Positions 50,610 to 60,258 are shown, counted from the stretch's first letter. The stretch: DNA of 64,000 nt from Candidatus Poribacteria bacterium (GCA_028824685.1 JAPPCZ010000109.1:80406-144405), one strand, 5' to 3'. Numbers and translations are program-made. Notes: a model not told the origin generated them from the sequence alone.

Positions 50610-50633
50610 AAAAGTTACCAAATGGTAACTTTT
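50610..50633. repeat. Short hairpin/palindrome between genes
   Basis: AAAAGTTACCA-AA-TGGTAACTTTT; preceded by another AAAAAAGTTACCA at ~50588. Confidence 0.65.
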
Positions 50634-50807
50634 GAGTAGCAGCAATTTCCACATGGCGGTCATAGCATCAACGAATTGCTACTTTATAACTCAAACGGAT
50701 AATATATAGACAATTGAATGCCTCTGCCCTGACACTATAATTGACTTGACATTTCCAAAAAATATCCATATTATTAAACATATCTTTTGACATCATTGGA
50801 GAAAATA

Positions 50808-52466
50808 ATGACAAAAAATCTGTTTAAACGTTTTTTCAATAAAAAATTTAGAAAATTTGACGATATTACTTGTCTGCTATCAAAATCTTCCCTGATATTT
50901 TTCTTTTTAACATCGCTGTTATTACCGATAGTTTTCTTATCGCTGCCTGCGGAAGCCGATTCCCACGCAAAGGGCGGCACATTTATTTTTGGGCGTGGTG
51001 GCGACTCTGTTGGATTAGACCCGGCACTGGAAGAAGATGGCGAATCCTTCAAAGTATGCGATAACATCTACGATACACTTATTCACTACAAAGATGGAAG
51101 CACTGAAATTGAACCCGGTCTCGCGACGAGTTGGGAAAGTTCAGAAGACGGTTTAGTATGGACTTTTCATCTTCGGAAAGGCGTAACCTTCCATGACGGA
51201 ACTCCATTCAACGCGGAAGCAGTGCTGTTTTCACTTAATCGACAACATGATAAAACACACCCTTTTCATGATGTTGGTGGTAGCTACGTTTATTGGATTG
51301 CTACTGGGTTAGCAGAGATTGTAGATAAAATTACCGCTGTTGACGAGTTTACAGTCCAAATCCATCTTAAAACTGCATATAGCCCATTTATTTATACCAT
51401 TGCGATAACTTCCTTCTCCATTGTCAGTCCAACAGCGGTGAAAGAATTCGGCGACGAGTACTCTAACAATCCTGTAGGAACTGGTCCCTTCAAGTTTGTT
51501 CAGTGGGATAGAGGTGATAAAATTGTGCTTGCGGCAAACGAAAACTATTGGGGTGGACGACCAAAGTTAGATAGAGTTATCTTCCGTTCTATTCCAGACA
51601 ATGCTGTGAGACTCATCGAACTTCAGCGAGGTGGTCTCCATGCAATGGAGTTCCCAAATCCAGACGATTTGCAACAAATTCAAGATGATGAAACGCTTGA
51701 GTTGCTGTCTCAACCGGGGACGAATATCGGTTATTTGGCAATGAACATGGACAAGCCACCTTTGGATAACCTTAAGGTGAGACTTGCAATTAACCATGCC
51801 ATCAACAAATCCGAGATTATAAAGCATCTCTATCAGGGTCTCGGTATTCCCGCGAAGAACCCAATCCCACCCACAATGTGGAGTTATGACGATACAATCG
51901 AAGATTTCGACTATAATCCGAAATTGGCAAAACAACTTCTGGCTGAAGCAGGATATCCCAACGGTTTTGAAACAACACTCTGGGCATTACCCGTTCCCCG
52001 TCCTTATATTCCTGATGGACGCGCGCTTGCAGAGGTGCTTCAATCTGAACTCCGAAATGTTGGAATTGAAACAAAAATTGTAACTTATGACTGGGGCACA
52101 TATCTTGAGAAGACCAAAAATGGTGAACACGATATGGCAATGCTTGGCTGGAGTGCCGACCTTGGTGATCCAGATAACTTCTTCTATTTTCTTTTGAGTA
52201 AATCTTCAGCGGAAAAACCCGCAGGTAATATAGCGTTTTATCGTAGTGATGCGATGCAAAATGTGTTAGAACAAGCAAGATCAATCTCAGATAAAGACAA
52301 ACGCATCGCCCTCTACAAACAAGCACAGCAGATATTCCACAAAGATGTACCGTGGGTGCCATTGGCACACGCGAAACAAATTTTAGTCGTTAATAAAAAG
52401 GTTAAGAACCTTAAGCTTCATCCCTTAAATTGGAAATATTTCCGAAATGTTTCACTTGAAAGGTAA
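50808..52466 (+). CDS. ABC transporter peptide-binding protein (SBP family 5)
   Basis: LATSWESSEDGLVWTFHLRKGVTFHDGTPFNAEAVLFSLNR; NNPVGTGPFKFVQWDRGDKIVLAANENYWGG; start moved to ATG 50808 after GGAGA RBS. Confidence 0.95.
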   Translation: MTKNLFKRFFNKKFRKFDDITCLLSKSSLIFFFLTSLLLPIVFLSLPAEADSHAKGGTFIFGRGGDSVGLDPALEEDGESFKVCDNIYDTLIHYKDGSTEIEPGLATSWESSEDGLVWTFHLRKGVTFHDGTPFNAEAVLFSLNRQHDKTHPFHDVGGSYVYWIATGLAEIVDKITAVDEFTVQIHLKTAYSPFIYTIAITSFSIVSPTAVKEFGDEYSNNPVGTGPFKFVQWDRGDKIVLAANENYWGGRPKLDRVIFRSIPDNAVRLIELQRGGLHAMEFPNPDDLQQIQDDETLELLSQPGTNIGYLAMNMDKPPLDNLKVRLAINHAINKSEIIKHLYQGLGIPAKNPIPPTMWSYDDTIEDFDYNPKLAKQLLAEAGYPNGFETTLWALPVPRPYIPDGRALAEVLQSELRNVGIETKIVTYDWGTYLEKTKNGEHDMAMLGWSADLGDPDNFFYFLLSKSSAEKPAGNIAFYRSDAMQNVLEQARSISDKDKRIALYKQAQQIFHKDVPWVPLAHAKQILVVNKKVKNLKLHPLNWKYFRNVSLER

Positions 52467-52469
52467 AGT

Positions 52470-54185
52470 ATGAAAAAAATAATTTTTGTAGCGGTAACAC
52501 TCGTTTTTTCATTTTTGTTATTAACAGGAATTAATGCACAAGACGGAACTATCCCAGGTGATGTCAACGGTGACGGTGTTGTAAACATCCTTGATTTGAC
52601 CTATGTCGCTTCGCATTTTGGCAAAAATGTTGATCCAGCACAGACACCAAACCCCGATGTTAACGGTGACAGCATCGTCAATATCTTAGACTTAGTCATC
52701 GTTGCCAGTATGATAGGCGATAGCACATCTGAAATAAGCACCTTAATCTTTGGACGGGGTGGTGATTCTGTTACACTTGACCCCTCACAGATGCTTGATG
52801 GAGAGTCAGCGAAAGTTTGTGATATGGTCTATGATACACTTGTCCAATACAGAGGGGCTACAACTGACATTGAACCCGCTTTAGCGAAAATGTGGGAAAG
52901 TTCGGCAGATGGACTCATGTGGACATTTCACTTGCGACAAGGTGTCCAATTCCACGATGGCACGCCGCTAAACGCTAACGCAGTTGTCTTTTCATTAAAT
53001 CGCCCAAATGCCCTATCTCGTAGTTTTTACGAAGAATTTATAGATCGGATTACTGCGTTAGATGATTTTACCGTTCAGATTCATCTCAAAACACCGTACG
53101 CACCTTTTCTGAGCACAATGGCTTCTTCTGAAAATGCTATTGTGAGTCCGGCAGCAGTTGCACACTTTGGTGAAAGTTTTGCAAACAATCCTGTAGGAAC
53201 TGGTCCTTTCAAGTTTGTCCAATGGGATAGGAACGATCAAATTGTGCTTACTGCAAACCACACACATTGGGCAGGAAAACCAGAGATTGATAGACTTATC
53301 TTTCGTTCTATACCTGATAATTCTGAACGGTATATGGAACTTCAGGAAGGTAATATCCATATTATGGAATTTCCGAACTCGGATGACTTAGCAACGATTC
53401 GCGGTGACACACGACTTGAACTCTTAATGCAACCAAGTCTGAATGTAGGTTATTTGGCGATGAACATGGAAAAACCACCTTTTGACAATTTGAAGGTACG
53501 CCTTGCGATTAATCATGCTATCAACAAAGCAGAGATAATTGAAAGATTGTATCAAGGCACTGGAATCCCCGCAAAAGGCCCAATTCCACCCACATTATGG
53601 AGTTACGATGATTCGATAGAAGATTACGCCTATAATCCTGAACTTGCGAAACAACTTCTCGCTGAAGCAGGTTATCCCAATGGATTTGAGACGACACTCT
53701 GGGCATTGCCCATTCCGCGTCCTTACATTCCCAATGGACAGGCATTAGCAGCGGCATTGCAATCTGAACTCCGAAACATCGGCATTGTGGCAAACATCGT
53801 CACTTATGATTGGCGCACCTATCTTGATAAAACAGAAGTTGGCGAGCACGATATGGCAATGCTTGGCTGGAGTGCTGGAGGGGATCCAGATAGTTTCTTC
53901 TACTACCTTTTGAGTAAAACCACCGCACAGAAACCAGCACTTAATATTGCTTTCTATAAAAGCGATGAGATGCAAGAAGTGTTGGACCGCGCCAGGATGA
54001 GCACAGATAGAAGTGAACGCATTGAACTTTATCAGCAAGCACAAGCGATTTTCCATAGAGACGTGCCGTGGGTGCCGCTGGCACATGCACAAAGACTTTT
54101 GGTGATTGACAGAAATGTGCAAAATCTGAAACTTGCCCCTGTCGGCTGGAAATATCTCCGCAGTGTATCACTTGAATCCGAATAA
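52470..54185 (+). CDS. Dockerin-repeat-bearing ABC peptide-binding protein (SBP family 5)
   Basis: Signal peptide, then GDVNGDGVVNILDLTYVASHFGKN and PDVNGDSIVNILDLVIVASMIGDS, then full SBP domain (LAKMWESSADGLMWTFHLRQGVQFHDGTPLNANAVVFSLNR). Confidence 0.93.
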   Translation: MKKIIFVAVTLVFSFLLLTGINAQDGTIPGDVNGDGVVNILDLTYVASHFGKNVDPAQTPNPDVNGDSIVNILDLVIVASMIGDSTSEISTLIFGRGGDSVTLDPSQMLDGESAKVCDMVYDTLVQYRGATTDIEPALAKMWESSADGLMWTFHLRQGVQFHDGTPLNANAVVFSLNRPNALSRSFYEEFIDRITALDDFTVQIHLKTPYAPFLSTMASSENAIVSPAAVAHFGESFANNPVGTGPFKFVQWDRNDQIVLTANHTHWAGKPEIDRLIFRSIPDNSERYMELQEGNIHIMEFPNSDDLATIRGDTRLELLMQPSLNVGYLAMNMEKPPFDNLKVRLAINHAINKAEIIERLYQGTGIPAKGPIPPTLWSYDDSIEDYAYNPELAKQLLAEAGYPNGFETTLWALPIPRPYIPNGQALAAALQSELRNIGIVANIVTYDWRTYLDKTEVGEHDMAMLGWSAGGDPDSFFYYLLSKTTAQKPALNIAFYKSDEMQEVLDRARMSTDRSERIELYQQAQAIFHRDVPWVPLAHAQRLLVIDRNVQNLKLAPVGWKYLRSVSLESE

Positions 54186-54227
54186 GAATTTTCTAAAGTT
54201 TAGGAACAAGACTAAATAGGTATATGA

Positions 54228-55253
54228 ATGCAAAAACCCGAATTTCGTGTAGGAATCACACGTGACTTCCTCAAACCAGATGGAAGTTCTGATTTAGACA
54301 ACATCGCCCAACCGTTATTTGATAAAGCAGGTTTATATTGGGAATATATTGCCGAAAATACGCCAACATTAACCGCTGCACAGGTGCGAGATTATGATGC
54401 GCTCTTGGTATTAGGCGCGGGCATTACGGCAGATACGTTTACCGATGTTGACAGATTGGCTATTATAGCACGGTTTGGTGTGGGATACGACAAGGTAGAT
54501 GTAGAAGCCTGCACCGAAAACGGGGTTTTACTGACAATCGCACCGGATGGTGTACGTAGACCCGTTGCCACCTCTATCCTCACATTTGTCCTATCTCTAA
54601 GCCATCAGTTGCTAATAAAAGATCGACTCACCCGAACCGGCAGATGGACAGATACCAAAGACTTTATGGGCATGGGCTTGGTCGGTAGAACACTCGGTCT
54701 CGTAGGAATGGGTAATATCGGAAAAGAGACGTTCAAACTGGCAAAACCCTTCGGCATGCGCCATATCACCTTTGATCCTTATGTCTCACCTGCTGATGCT
54801 GAAGAAGTTGGTGCTGAAATCGTAGACTTGGATACCTTGATGCAAACTGCTGATTTTGTCTGTGTTTGCTGCCCGTTGACAGAAGAAACACAAGGAATTA
54901 TTGACGCGAGATGTATCGGACTGATGAAACCAACCGCTTATCTGATAAACACTGCACGCGGCCCGATTGTTGACCAAAAGGCGCTCACGGATGCACTTCA
55001 AAACAGACACATCCAAGGCGCTGGACTTGATGTCTTTGAGCAGGAGCCAATTAGCGATGATGACCCACTACTAAGTCTGGACAACGTTATTGTTACCCCG
55101 CATAGCATCTGTTGGACAGATGAATGTTTTGAAGGCAACGGTAAGAGCGCGTGTGAAAGTATCATCACCGTTGCTTCTGGAAAAATGCCAACGTGGATAG
55201 TGAACCGAGATGTGATAGATAGTCCCAAACTAAAGCAAAAATTAGCGCGATAA
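54228..55253 (+). CDS. D-isomer-specific 2-hydroxyacid dehydrogenase (phosphoglycerate-dehydrogenase-like)
   Basis: LVGRTLGLVGMGNIGKETFKLAKPFGM; CCPLTEETQGIIDARCIGLMKPTAYLINTARGPIVDQKAL. Confidence 0.95.
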   Translation: MQKPEFRVGITRDFLKPDGSSDLDNIAQPLFDKAGLYWEYIAENTPTLTAAQVRDYDALLVLGAGITADTFTDVDRLAIIARFGVGYDKVDVEACTENGVLLTIAPDGVRRPVATSILTFVLSLSHQLLIKDRLTRTGRWTDTKDFMGMGLVGRTLGLVGMGNIGKETFKLAKPFGMRHITFDPYVSPADAEEVGAEIVDLDTLMQTADFVCVCCPLTEETQGIIDARCIGLMKPTAYLINTARGPIVDQKALTDALQNRHIQGAGLDVFEQEPISDDDPLLSLDNVIVTPHSICWTDECFEGNGKSACESIITVASGKMPTWIVNRDVIDSPKLKQKLAR

Positions 55254-55274
55254 AGTTCATGTTCGGAGGACATC

Positions 55275-56069
55275 ATGCTCACAGAACAACAAATCAAGCA
55301 TTTTCACACTTTGGGATTCCTTGTTTTTCCGCAACTATTCAACCAAGACGAGTTGGATACGATACATAAAGAGTTTGAAGCGTCAATGGCGGCAGCATAC
55401 CGTCACATGCCTTTTGATGGCACACGCCGACACTGGCTACCTATGATGGGACCCAAAACACCATTCTTCGCAAATTTACCAGAAGATCCACGGTTCTGTG
55501 CGGTGGCGGAACAACTCTACGGTGAAGATGTATTTTGTATCGTTTCGGATGCGAACCGTTACGTCGGTAATACCGGCTGGCATCCTGACCATAATGCAGA
55601 CCCAACCAAGGATTGTTATGGCGTGAAATTTGCCTTTTATCTTGAACCAGTTGATGCGGAAAGTGGTGCATTGCGGTTGATCCCCGGTTCCCACAAGAAC
55701 CCATTCCATGAGGATTTGCGGGAGAATTTGAATCAGTTCGGATTAGAGATTTGTGATGTTCCAAGCTATGTTTGCAAATCTGAACGGGGCGATGTAGTCG
55801 CTTTTGATGTGCGTTGCTGGCATGCAAGTTGGGGCGGTAGTGATGACCGTCGAATGTGTACAGTCGTCTACTACGATAATCCAAAGACTCCCGAAGAAGA
55901 CGCAGCCGCTCGAAATCGCGCGAGTGGCAATGCTGGAACAACAGAACGATTTAATCTGCCAGACATACCACTTTATGATCCACACTGGGTGGCAAATCCA
56001 ACGGGAAGCGAAAAACGGCAACGTTGGATTGACAGAATGCGCGAGTTGGGCTTCTTGGATTCCGTTTAA
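55275..56069 (+). CDS. Phytanoyl-CoA dioxygenase family protein
   Basis: TGWHPDHNADPTKD, SGALRLIPGSHKNPFHED, VVAFDVRCWHASWGGSDDRRMCTVVYY. Confidence 0.92.
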   Translation: MLTEQQIKHFHTLGFLVFPQLFNQDELDTIHKEFEASMAAAYRHMPFDGTRRHWLPMMGPKTPFFANLPEDPRFCAVAEQLYGEDVFCIVSDANRYVGNTGWHPDHNADPTKDCYGVKFAFYLEPVDAESGALRLIPGSHKNPFHEDLRENLNQFGLEICDVPSYVCKSERGDVVAFDVRCWHASWGGSDDRRMCTVVYYDNPKTPEEDAAARNRASGNAGTTERFNLPDIPLYDPHWVANPTGSEKRQRWIDRMRELGFLDSV

Positions 56070-56212
56070 TCTAAAGCACCTTATCCCTTCCTTTTCTTAA
56101 ACGATTGCCGAATTCTATCTCAAAACGCATCTAACGGTAAGTTTGTGGAATTATGCAACCTTTTCCTCTCCATTCGCGTCACATAGGCAAAATATAGAAA
56201 TGTTATAATATC

Positions 56213-56312
56213 TGTAGGAGCGATCTCCGAATCGCGACAAAACCACTAATAGTCGGGAATCGGAGTTCCCTCCTACAACTCAGATGTAAAGTAAATTGTA
56301 GAATCTACTATA
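56213..56312. repeat. Palindrome family copy with right MITE-like terminus
   Basis: TGTAGGAGCGATCTCCGAATCGCGAC...GTCGGGAATCGGAGTTCCCTCCTACA then CTCAGATGTAAAGTAAATTGTAGAATCTACTATA, matching the flank at 3881-3917 and (inverted) 32989 onward. Confidence 0.8.
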
Positions 56313-56419
56313 TTAAAACTAAATAACCCTACTCACTACATTTGACTACTTTCCTCAAATATGGTATCATTTTTAATAATAAAGATATACGAGTTGGGTG
56401 CATTGTTGCGTCTGTGAGG

Positions 56420-57268
56420 TTAATCGGTAGTCGGGCGCGGTGGGTTTCCCCAATGACCACTGCTATCTTTACCACTTACAACGACACCTTCTTTGTCCCA
56501 GCGATAGGATGCTCGGACATCGGTGGTGCAGTAACGTAATGTGAGACCGCATCGTCTCTTTGGTGAAGGATTAGCATGTGAGCCATGCAGTAACAGGTCT
56601 GTATGGATAGAGATTTCACCTGCTTTTAGTTCAACATTCACAAGTTCGCCGTACTGCTCGGCATTTTCAACGATTTGACCTAATACGCTGTTGTCTTCCG
56701 GTCTACTATGTTGAGAAGTCAAATGTCCTTTGTGATGTGAACCCGCGATGAAACGCATAGCACCGTTTTCAACGGTCGCATCGTCAATTGCGAGCCAGAC
56801 AGTAACAGTTTTGGAGGGAGTGAGGGGCCAGTAGCCAGCATCTTGATGCCAACCGACACTTTTAGGATCATGAGGCATTTTACAAAAATAGTGCGCGCCC
56901 CAACCGATTACATCTTCACCAAGCAAGTCTTTTACACACGCTACAATCTTTGGATGTGTGAGGAGATCATAAACTTTTCCATATTTCATGTGGGCGGATA
57001 TAATTGAGTAACTACTTCCGCCTGCCGACAGCACGTCCGCTAACAGGGCGTCAAAGTATTGGCGATGTTTATTGATCTTGATGTCGTTGAAAATTGAAAT
57101 GCCTTTGATATAACCAACGCGGTTGAAAGCATCCACTTGGTGTGGAGTCAGCACATTCGGATTTTTGGAGATGCTTGGGTAAAATTTCAGTTCACGACCC
57201 ATTTCAGCAAGTTGTGCTGGTGTTGGCATTATTTTATTTGTTTTGTAAAAGGCCCGTTCGGTTGACAT
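56420..57268 (-). CDS. Phytanoyl-CoA dioxygenase family protein
   Basis: VGWHQDAGYWPLTPSKTVTVWLAIDDATVENGAMRFIAGSHHKGHL; HTDLLLHGSHANPSPKRRCGLTLRYC. Confidence 0.93.
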   Translation of the reverse strand: MSTERAFYKTNKIMPTPAQLAEMGRELKFYPSISKNPNVLTPHQVDAFNRVGYIKGISIFNDIKINKHRQYFDALLADVLSAGGSSYSIISAHMKYGKVYDLLTHPKIVACVKDLLGEDVIGWGAHYFCKMPHDPKSVGWHQDAGYWPLTPSKTVTVWLAIDDATVENGAMRFIAGSHHKGHLTSQHSRPEDNSVLGQIVENAEQYGELVNVELKAGEISIHTDLLLHGSHANPSPKRRCGLTLRYCTTDVRASYRWDKEGVVVSGKDSSGHWGNPPRPTTD

Positions 57269-57360
57269 TGCTGTTTCACCTAATCTAAATTTTAATTTAT
57301 TTTATCACATACATATTGAAAATAAAAGAACTATAATAGACCATAAACTGAGGTTAATGA

Positions 57361-58485
57361 ATGGCGCATGCATATACCCCCGGACTTAAAGTCACGGAGG
57401 GGATGACAATCGAGAAAAACCGTCGACTTCCGCTTGAGGGCGAGGTGCTTGTTGAAACGGGTGCCGAAGTTAAAGCAGAGGATATTGTCGCAAAGGCAGA
57501 TTTACCAGGTAACGTTCAACTGCTAAACGTGGCAAACCTACTCAGCGTTCCACCGGAAGAAATCCAAGAATACATGCTTAAACCGGAAGGCGAATCTGTT
57601 TCAGAAGACGAGATCATCGCTACAACAAAAGGACTCTTCGGTCTTTTCAAATCGCAGGCACGTTCACCCATCACTGGTAAGATTGAAGCGATATCTGATG
57701 TCACAGGACAGGTCATCCTTCGCGAACCGCCTATCCCTGTTGAACTCAAAGCATACACAGATGGCACGATAACAGAAACTATCCCGAATGAAGGTGTCAC
57801 AGTGGAAACCTACGGCACTTACATTCAAGGCATCTTCGGAGTTGGTGGTGAAACAGTTGGAAACTTAGTTATGGTGGCTAATTCACCGAATGAGGAGTTG
57901 ACTGCAGAGCAGATACTACCTGAACACAAAGAGAACATACTCGTTGGTGGTGCGCTGGTTGCCACCGATGCTATTCAGAAAGCAATTGAACTTGGTGTCC
58001 AAGGTATCATCGCAGGCGGTATTGATGACGCGGACTTGCGGCAACTGCTCGGTTATGAACTCGGCGTGGCAATTACCGGTTCTGAAGAGCTCGGCATCAC
58101 ATTGGTTATTACTGAAGGATTTGGCAGTATCGCAATGGCGGAACGCACTTTTACCTTGCTAAAGGAGCGGGAAGGCATGAAAACCTCTATCAACGGTGCC
58201 ACCCAAATTCGGGCGGGTGTTGTCCGACCAGAAATCGTAATTCCGCTGGTTACAGAAACCGAAAACACAGACATTGATGCCCCTGCGGGCATGTTAGAGG
58301 TTGGCAGTCCTGTCCGTGTTATTCGTGAACCGCATTTCGGTAAATTGGGACGCGTCACCGAATTGCCGATTGAATTACAGAAATTGGAAACAGAAGCAGA
58401 GGTGCGGGTGCTACAGGTTGAATTTGAAGATGGTGAAAAAACAACATTGCCCCGCGCCAACGTCGAGGCAATTGAGGAGAGATAG
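57361..58485 (+). CDS. Hypothetical protein with barrel-sandwich-like N-terminus and KOW-like C-terminus
   Basis: GEVLVETGAEVKAEDIVAKADLPGNVQ; ARSPITGKIEAISDVTGQV; MLEVGSPVRVIREPHFGKLGRVTELP...TLPRANVEAIE. Confidence 0.7.
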   Translation: MAHAYTPGLKVTEGMTIEKNRRLPLEGEVLVETGAEVKAEDIVAKADLPGNVQLLNVANLLSVPPEEIQEYMLKPEGESVSEDEIIATTKGLFGLFKSQARSPITGKIEAISDVTGQVILREPPIPVELKAYTDGTITETIPNEGVTVETYGTYIQGIFGVGGETVGNLVMVANSPNEELTAEQILPEHKENILVGGALVATDAIQKAIELGVQGIIAGGIDDADLRQLLGYELGVAITGSEELGITLVITEGFGSIAMAERTFTLLKEREGMKTSINGATQIRAGVVRPEIVIPLVTETENTDIDAPAGMLEVGSPVRVIREPHFGKLGRVTELPIELQKLETEAEVRVLQVEFEDGEKTTLPRANVEAIEER

Positions 58486-58769
58486 ACTTGCGTGGGTAGA
58501 AATTCTGAAAATTGGACTCACATATCTTAGAAATGAGTTGTCCTACTGATATATACTAATTCCTGTCACTTCTTCAAATTTCCATAATTTTGAACAGTTT
58601 TGTCAATTTTTTAGATGAAACTGTGTTTTTTTTCAAATTATGTCGGATTTCTACGTAATTACTACGTCTTAAGTCATGAAAGGTGTCAATATAATTGTTT
58701 GAAAATAATTTCAAGCATTTGCGCAAGTTCAAACAATATAGAGATACCTGCACCGGATTACGCGACGCG

Positions 58770-58878
58770 CATGGTGTGCGTCCTCCGCTGACGAGTGGAA
58801 ACCTTTGGTGCATCACAGCAAACTCTCATAACAGACATGCCATTGTGGTGTGTCATACAACAATCGGAGGTTATATAG
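58770..58878 (+). promoter_or_regulatory. Conserved leader 1 of the tandem cassette
   Basis: CATGGTGTGCGTCCTCCGCTGACGAGTGGAAA...AAACTCTCATAACAGACATGCCATTGTGGTGTGTCATACAACAATCGGAGGTTATATAG immediately before the ATG; shared with leaders 2 and 3. Confidence 0.75.
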
Positions 58879-59610
58879 ATGACTCGAGACATCACCCCAA
58901 TAAAATGGATTATTGGTGCAATAGCCCTCCTTATAATTATTGCTGGTGCGTGTTATTTTTGGTACCAGCACTCACTGGCAGACGAGAGAAAAGCGGCTGC
59001 CGATGCTCAACAGCTGCTACGCCAATCGGAAACAGAACGACAGGCGAAAGCGAAAAGCAGCACGGCAAAACAGGCAGGTGAGAAAGTCCCTGCGGAAAGC
59101 GAAACGCCAACCGCAGAGAAACAGAAATCCGATGAAACTGTCCTGACGGATGAAACCGAATCGACACAAGCACAAACGGAAACCGATGCTCCAACCGCAG
59201 AGACCCAAGAAGTGCGCGTGTCCCCATTTGGGTTCGGGCCCTACCCAGAAATTCCTGACGATTATATTATTCCACCAGACAAATTTAAATGGGAGTACTT
59301 TGGCAAAACTGTGGATGGGGAATTAATGTCACGGGTTAGAATCAAACTATGGAATCAAGGTATTCAATCTGAAGGTGCAACTTTTAACAATGGTAAAGTA
59401 TATCCAATCATATTAGGAACCGTCTACATTGAATGGGCAGAAAATGGAAAGTTCATTCGGGGAATGATGGGACACCCCGATGATGACAAAGATGCCATAG
59501 CATCAGCATTGGAGGCAGGACAACCTCCCCCTGAAGGTATCACGGTTCTTAACCGTAATGAAGCAGGAATCGATCCGTATTCCTTCTTAGAACTTAACAA
59601 AAAGGAGTAA
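58879..59610 (+). CDS. Cassette protein A1: membrane-anchored 'GFGPYP' protein
   Basis: MTRDITPIKWIIGAIALLIIIAGACYFWYQ anchor; low-complexity linker; VSPFGFGPYPEIP ... RIKLWNQG...VYPIILGTVYIEW...AGIDPYSFLEL; SD GGAGG. Confidence 0.85.
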   Translation: MTRDITPIKWIIGAIALLIIIAGACYFWYQHSLADERKAAADAQQLLRQSETERQAKAKSSTAKQAGEKVPAESETPTAEKQKSDETVLTDETESTQAQTETDAPTAETQEVRVSPFGFGPYPEIPDDYIIPPDKFKWEYFGKTVDGELMSRVRIKLWNQGIQSEGATFNNGKVYPIILGTVYIEWAENGKFIRGMMGHPDDDKDAIASALEAGQPPPEGITVLNRNEAGIDPYSFLELNKKE

Positions 59611-59616
59611 AAACTC

Positions 59617-60198
59617 ATGAGAAATATTTTCACGTACTTATCAATAACACTATTGTGTTTAGTTACTTCTATCGTTTTTTCAGAGCACAGTGAATTTTCA
59701 AACAATGGTGGACATAGTGCATGGGTACGCAGTTACAATAGCAATACTCACGCTGGGAAAAAATATACTGACAAGTATTATCAGAATGCGAGTGATTCTG
59801 AAGGGCCATTTTCTGCCTCTACCAGCACTGAAACAACTCGTGTTAGCACGCCTGGCCTGCTACACTGCTACGCGTCATGGAGTTGCAAGGCACAAGTTTA
59901 TTGCAACCATTATTTTTACGATGGCTATTATGCAGTATCTGCGTCAATTGTTGTAGATGGCGATACTAAAGACAGTCATCGTGGAAATGCGGACTATCAT
60001 GGATACATGCCAAGCTTTCAAGGTGTATTCGATGATTATGCTAAAGCATATTACTCTGAAAATGATACGGGCCCAAATGCATCATATCCTCACCCTTCAA
60101 TTACTGCATCGGATTGTAGTGTATCTGGAACAATAAGCGGTGCACCTGCTGACTGCTATTATCCTTATCAGGGTGCATGGTCTCATATCCCATGGTAA
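59617..60198 (+). CDS. Cassette protein B1: small secreted Tyr/Ser/Cys-containing protein
   Basis: MRNIFTYLSITLLCLVTSIVFSEHS signal peptide, 6 bp after A1 stop. Confidence 0.75.
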   Translation: MRNIFTYLSITLLCLVTSIVFSEHSEFSNNGGHSAWVRSYNSNTHAGKKYTDKYYQNASDSEGPFSASTSTETTRVSTPGLLHCYASWSCKAQVYCNHYFYDGYYAVSASIVVDGDTKDSHRGNADYHGYMPSFQGVFDDYAKAYYSENDTGPNASYPHPSITASDCSVSGTISGAPADCYYPYQGAWSHIPW

Positions 60199-60222
60199 TG
60201 ATATAGTCCAGCGACTTCCAAC

Positions 60223-60258
60223 AGGCAGGTACCCGTTTGGGTATCTGCCTTTACTTTT
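60223..60258 (+). terminator. Rho-independent terminator-like hairpin of cassette 1
   Basis: AGGCAGGTACCC-GTTT-GGGTATCTGCCT followed by TTACTTTT. Confidence 0.75.

Noticed and set aside
3816-56277. Dispersed GTAGGAGCGATCTCCGAATCGCGAC repeats as a possible CRISPR array
   Set aside because: Copies are isolated or in pairs with no regularly spaced unique spacers and no cas genes.
58937-59227. Minus-strand ORFs opposite the cassette A linkers
   Set aside because: Shadow ORFs of low-complexity Lys/Glu/Thr linkers; not conserved as proteins among the cassettes.
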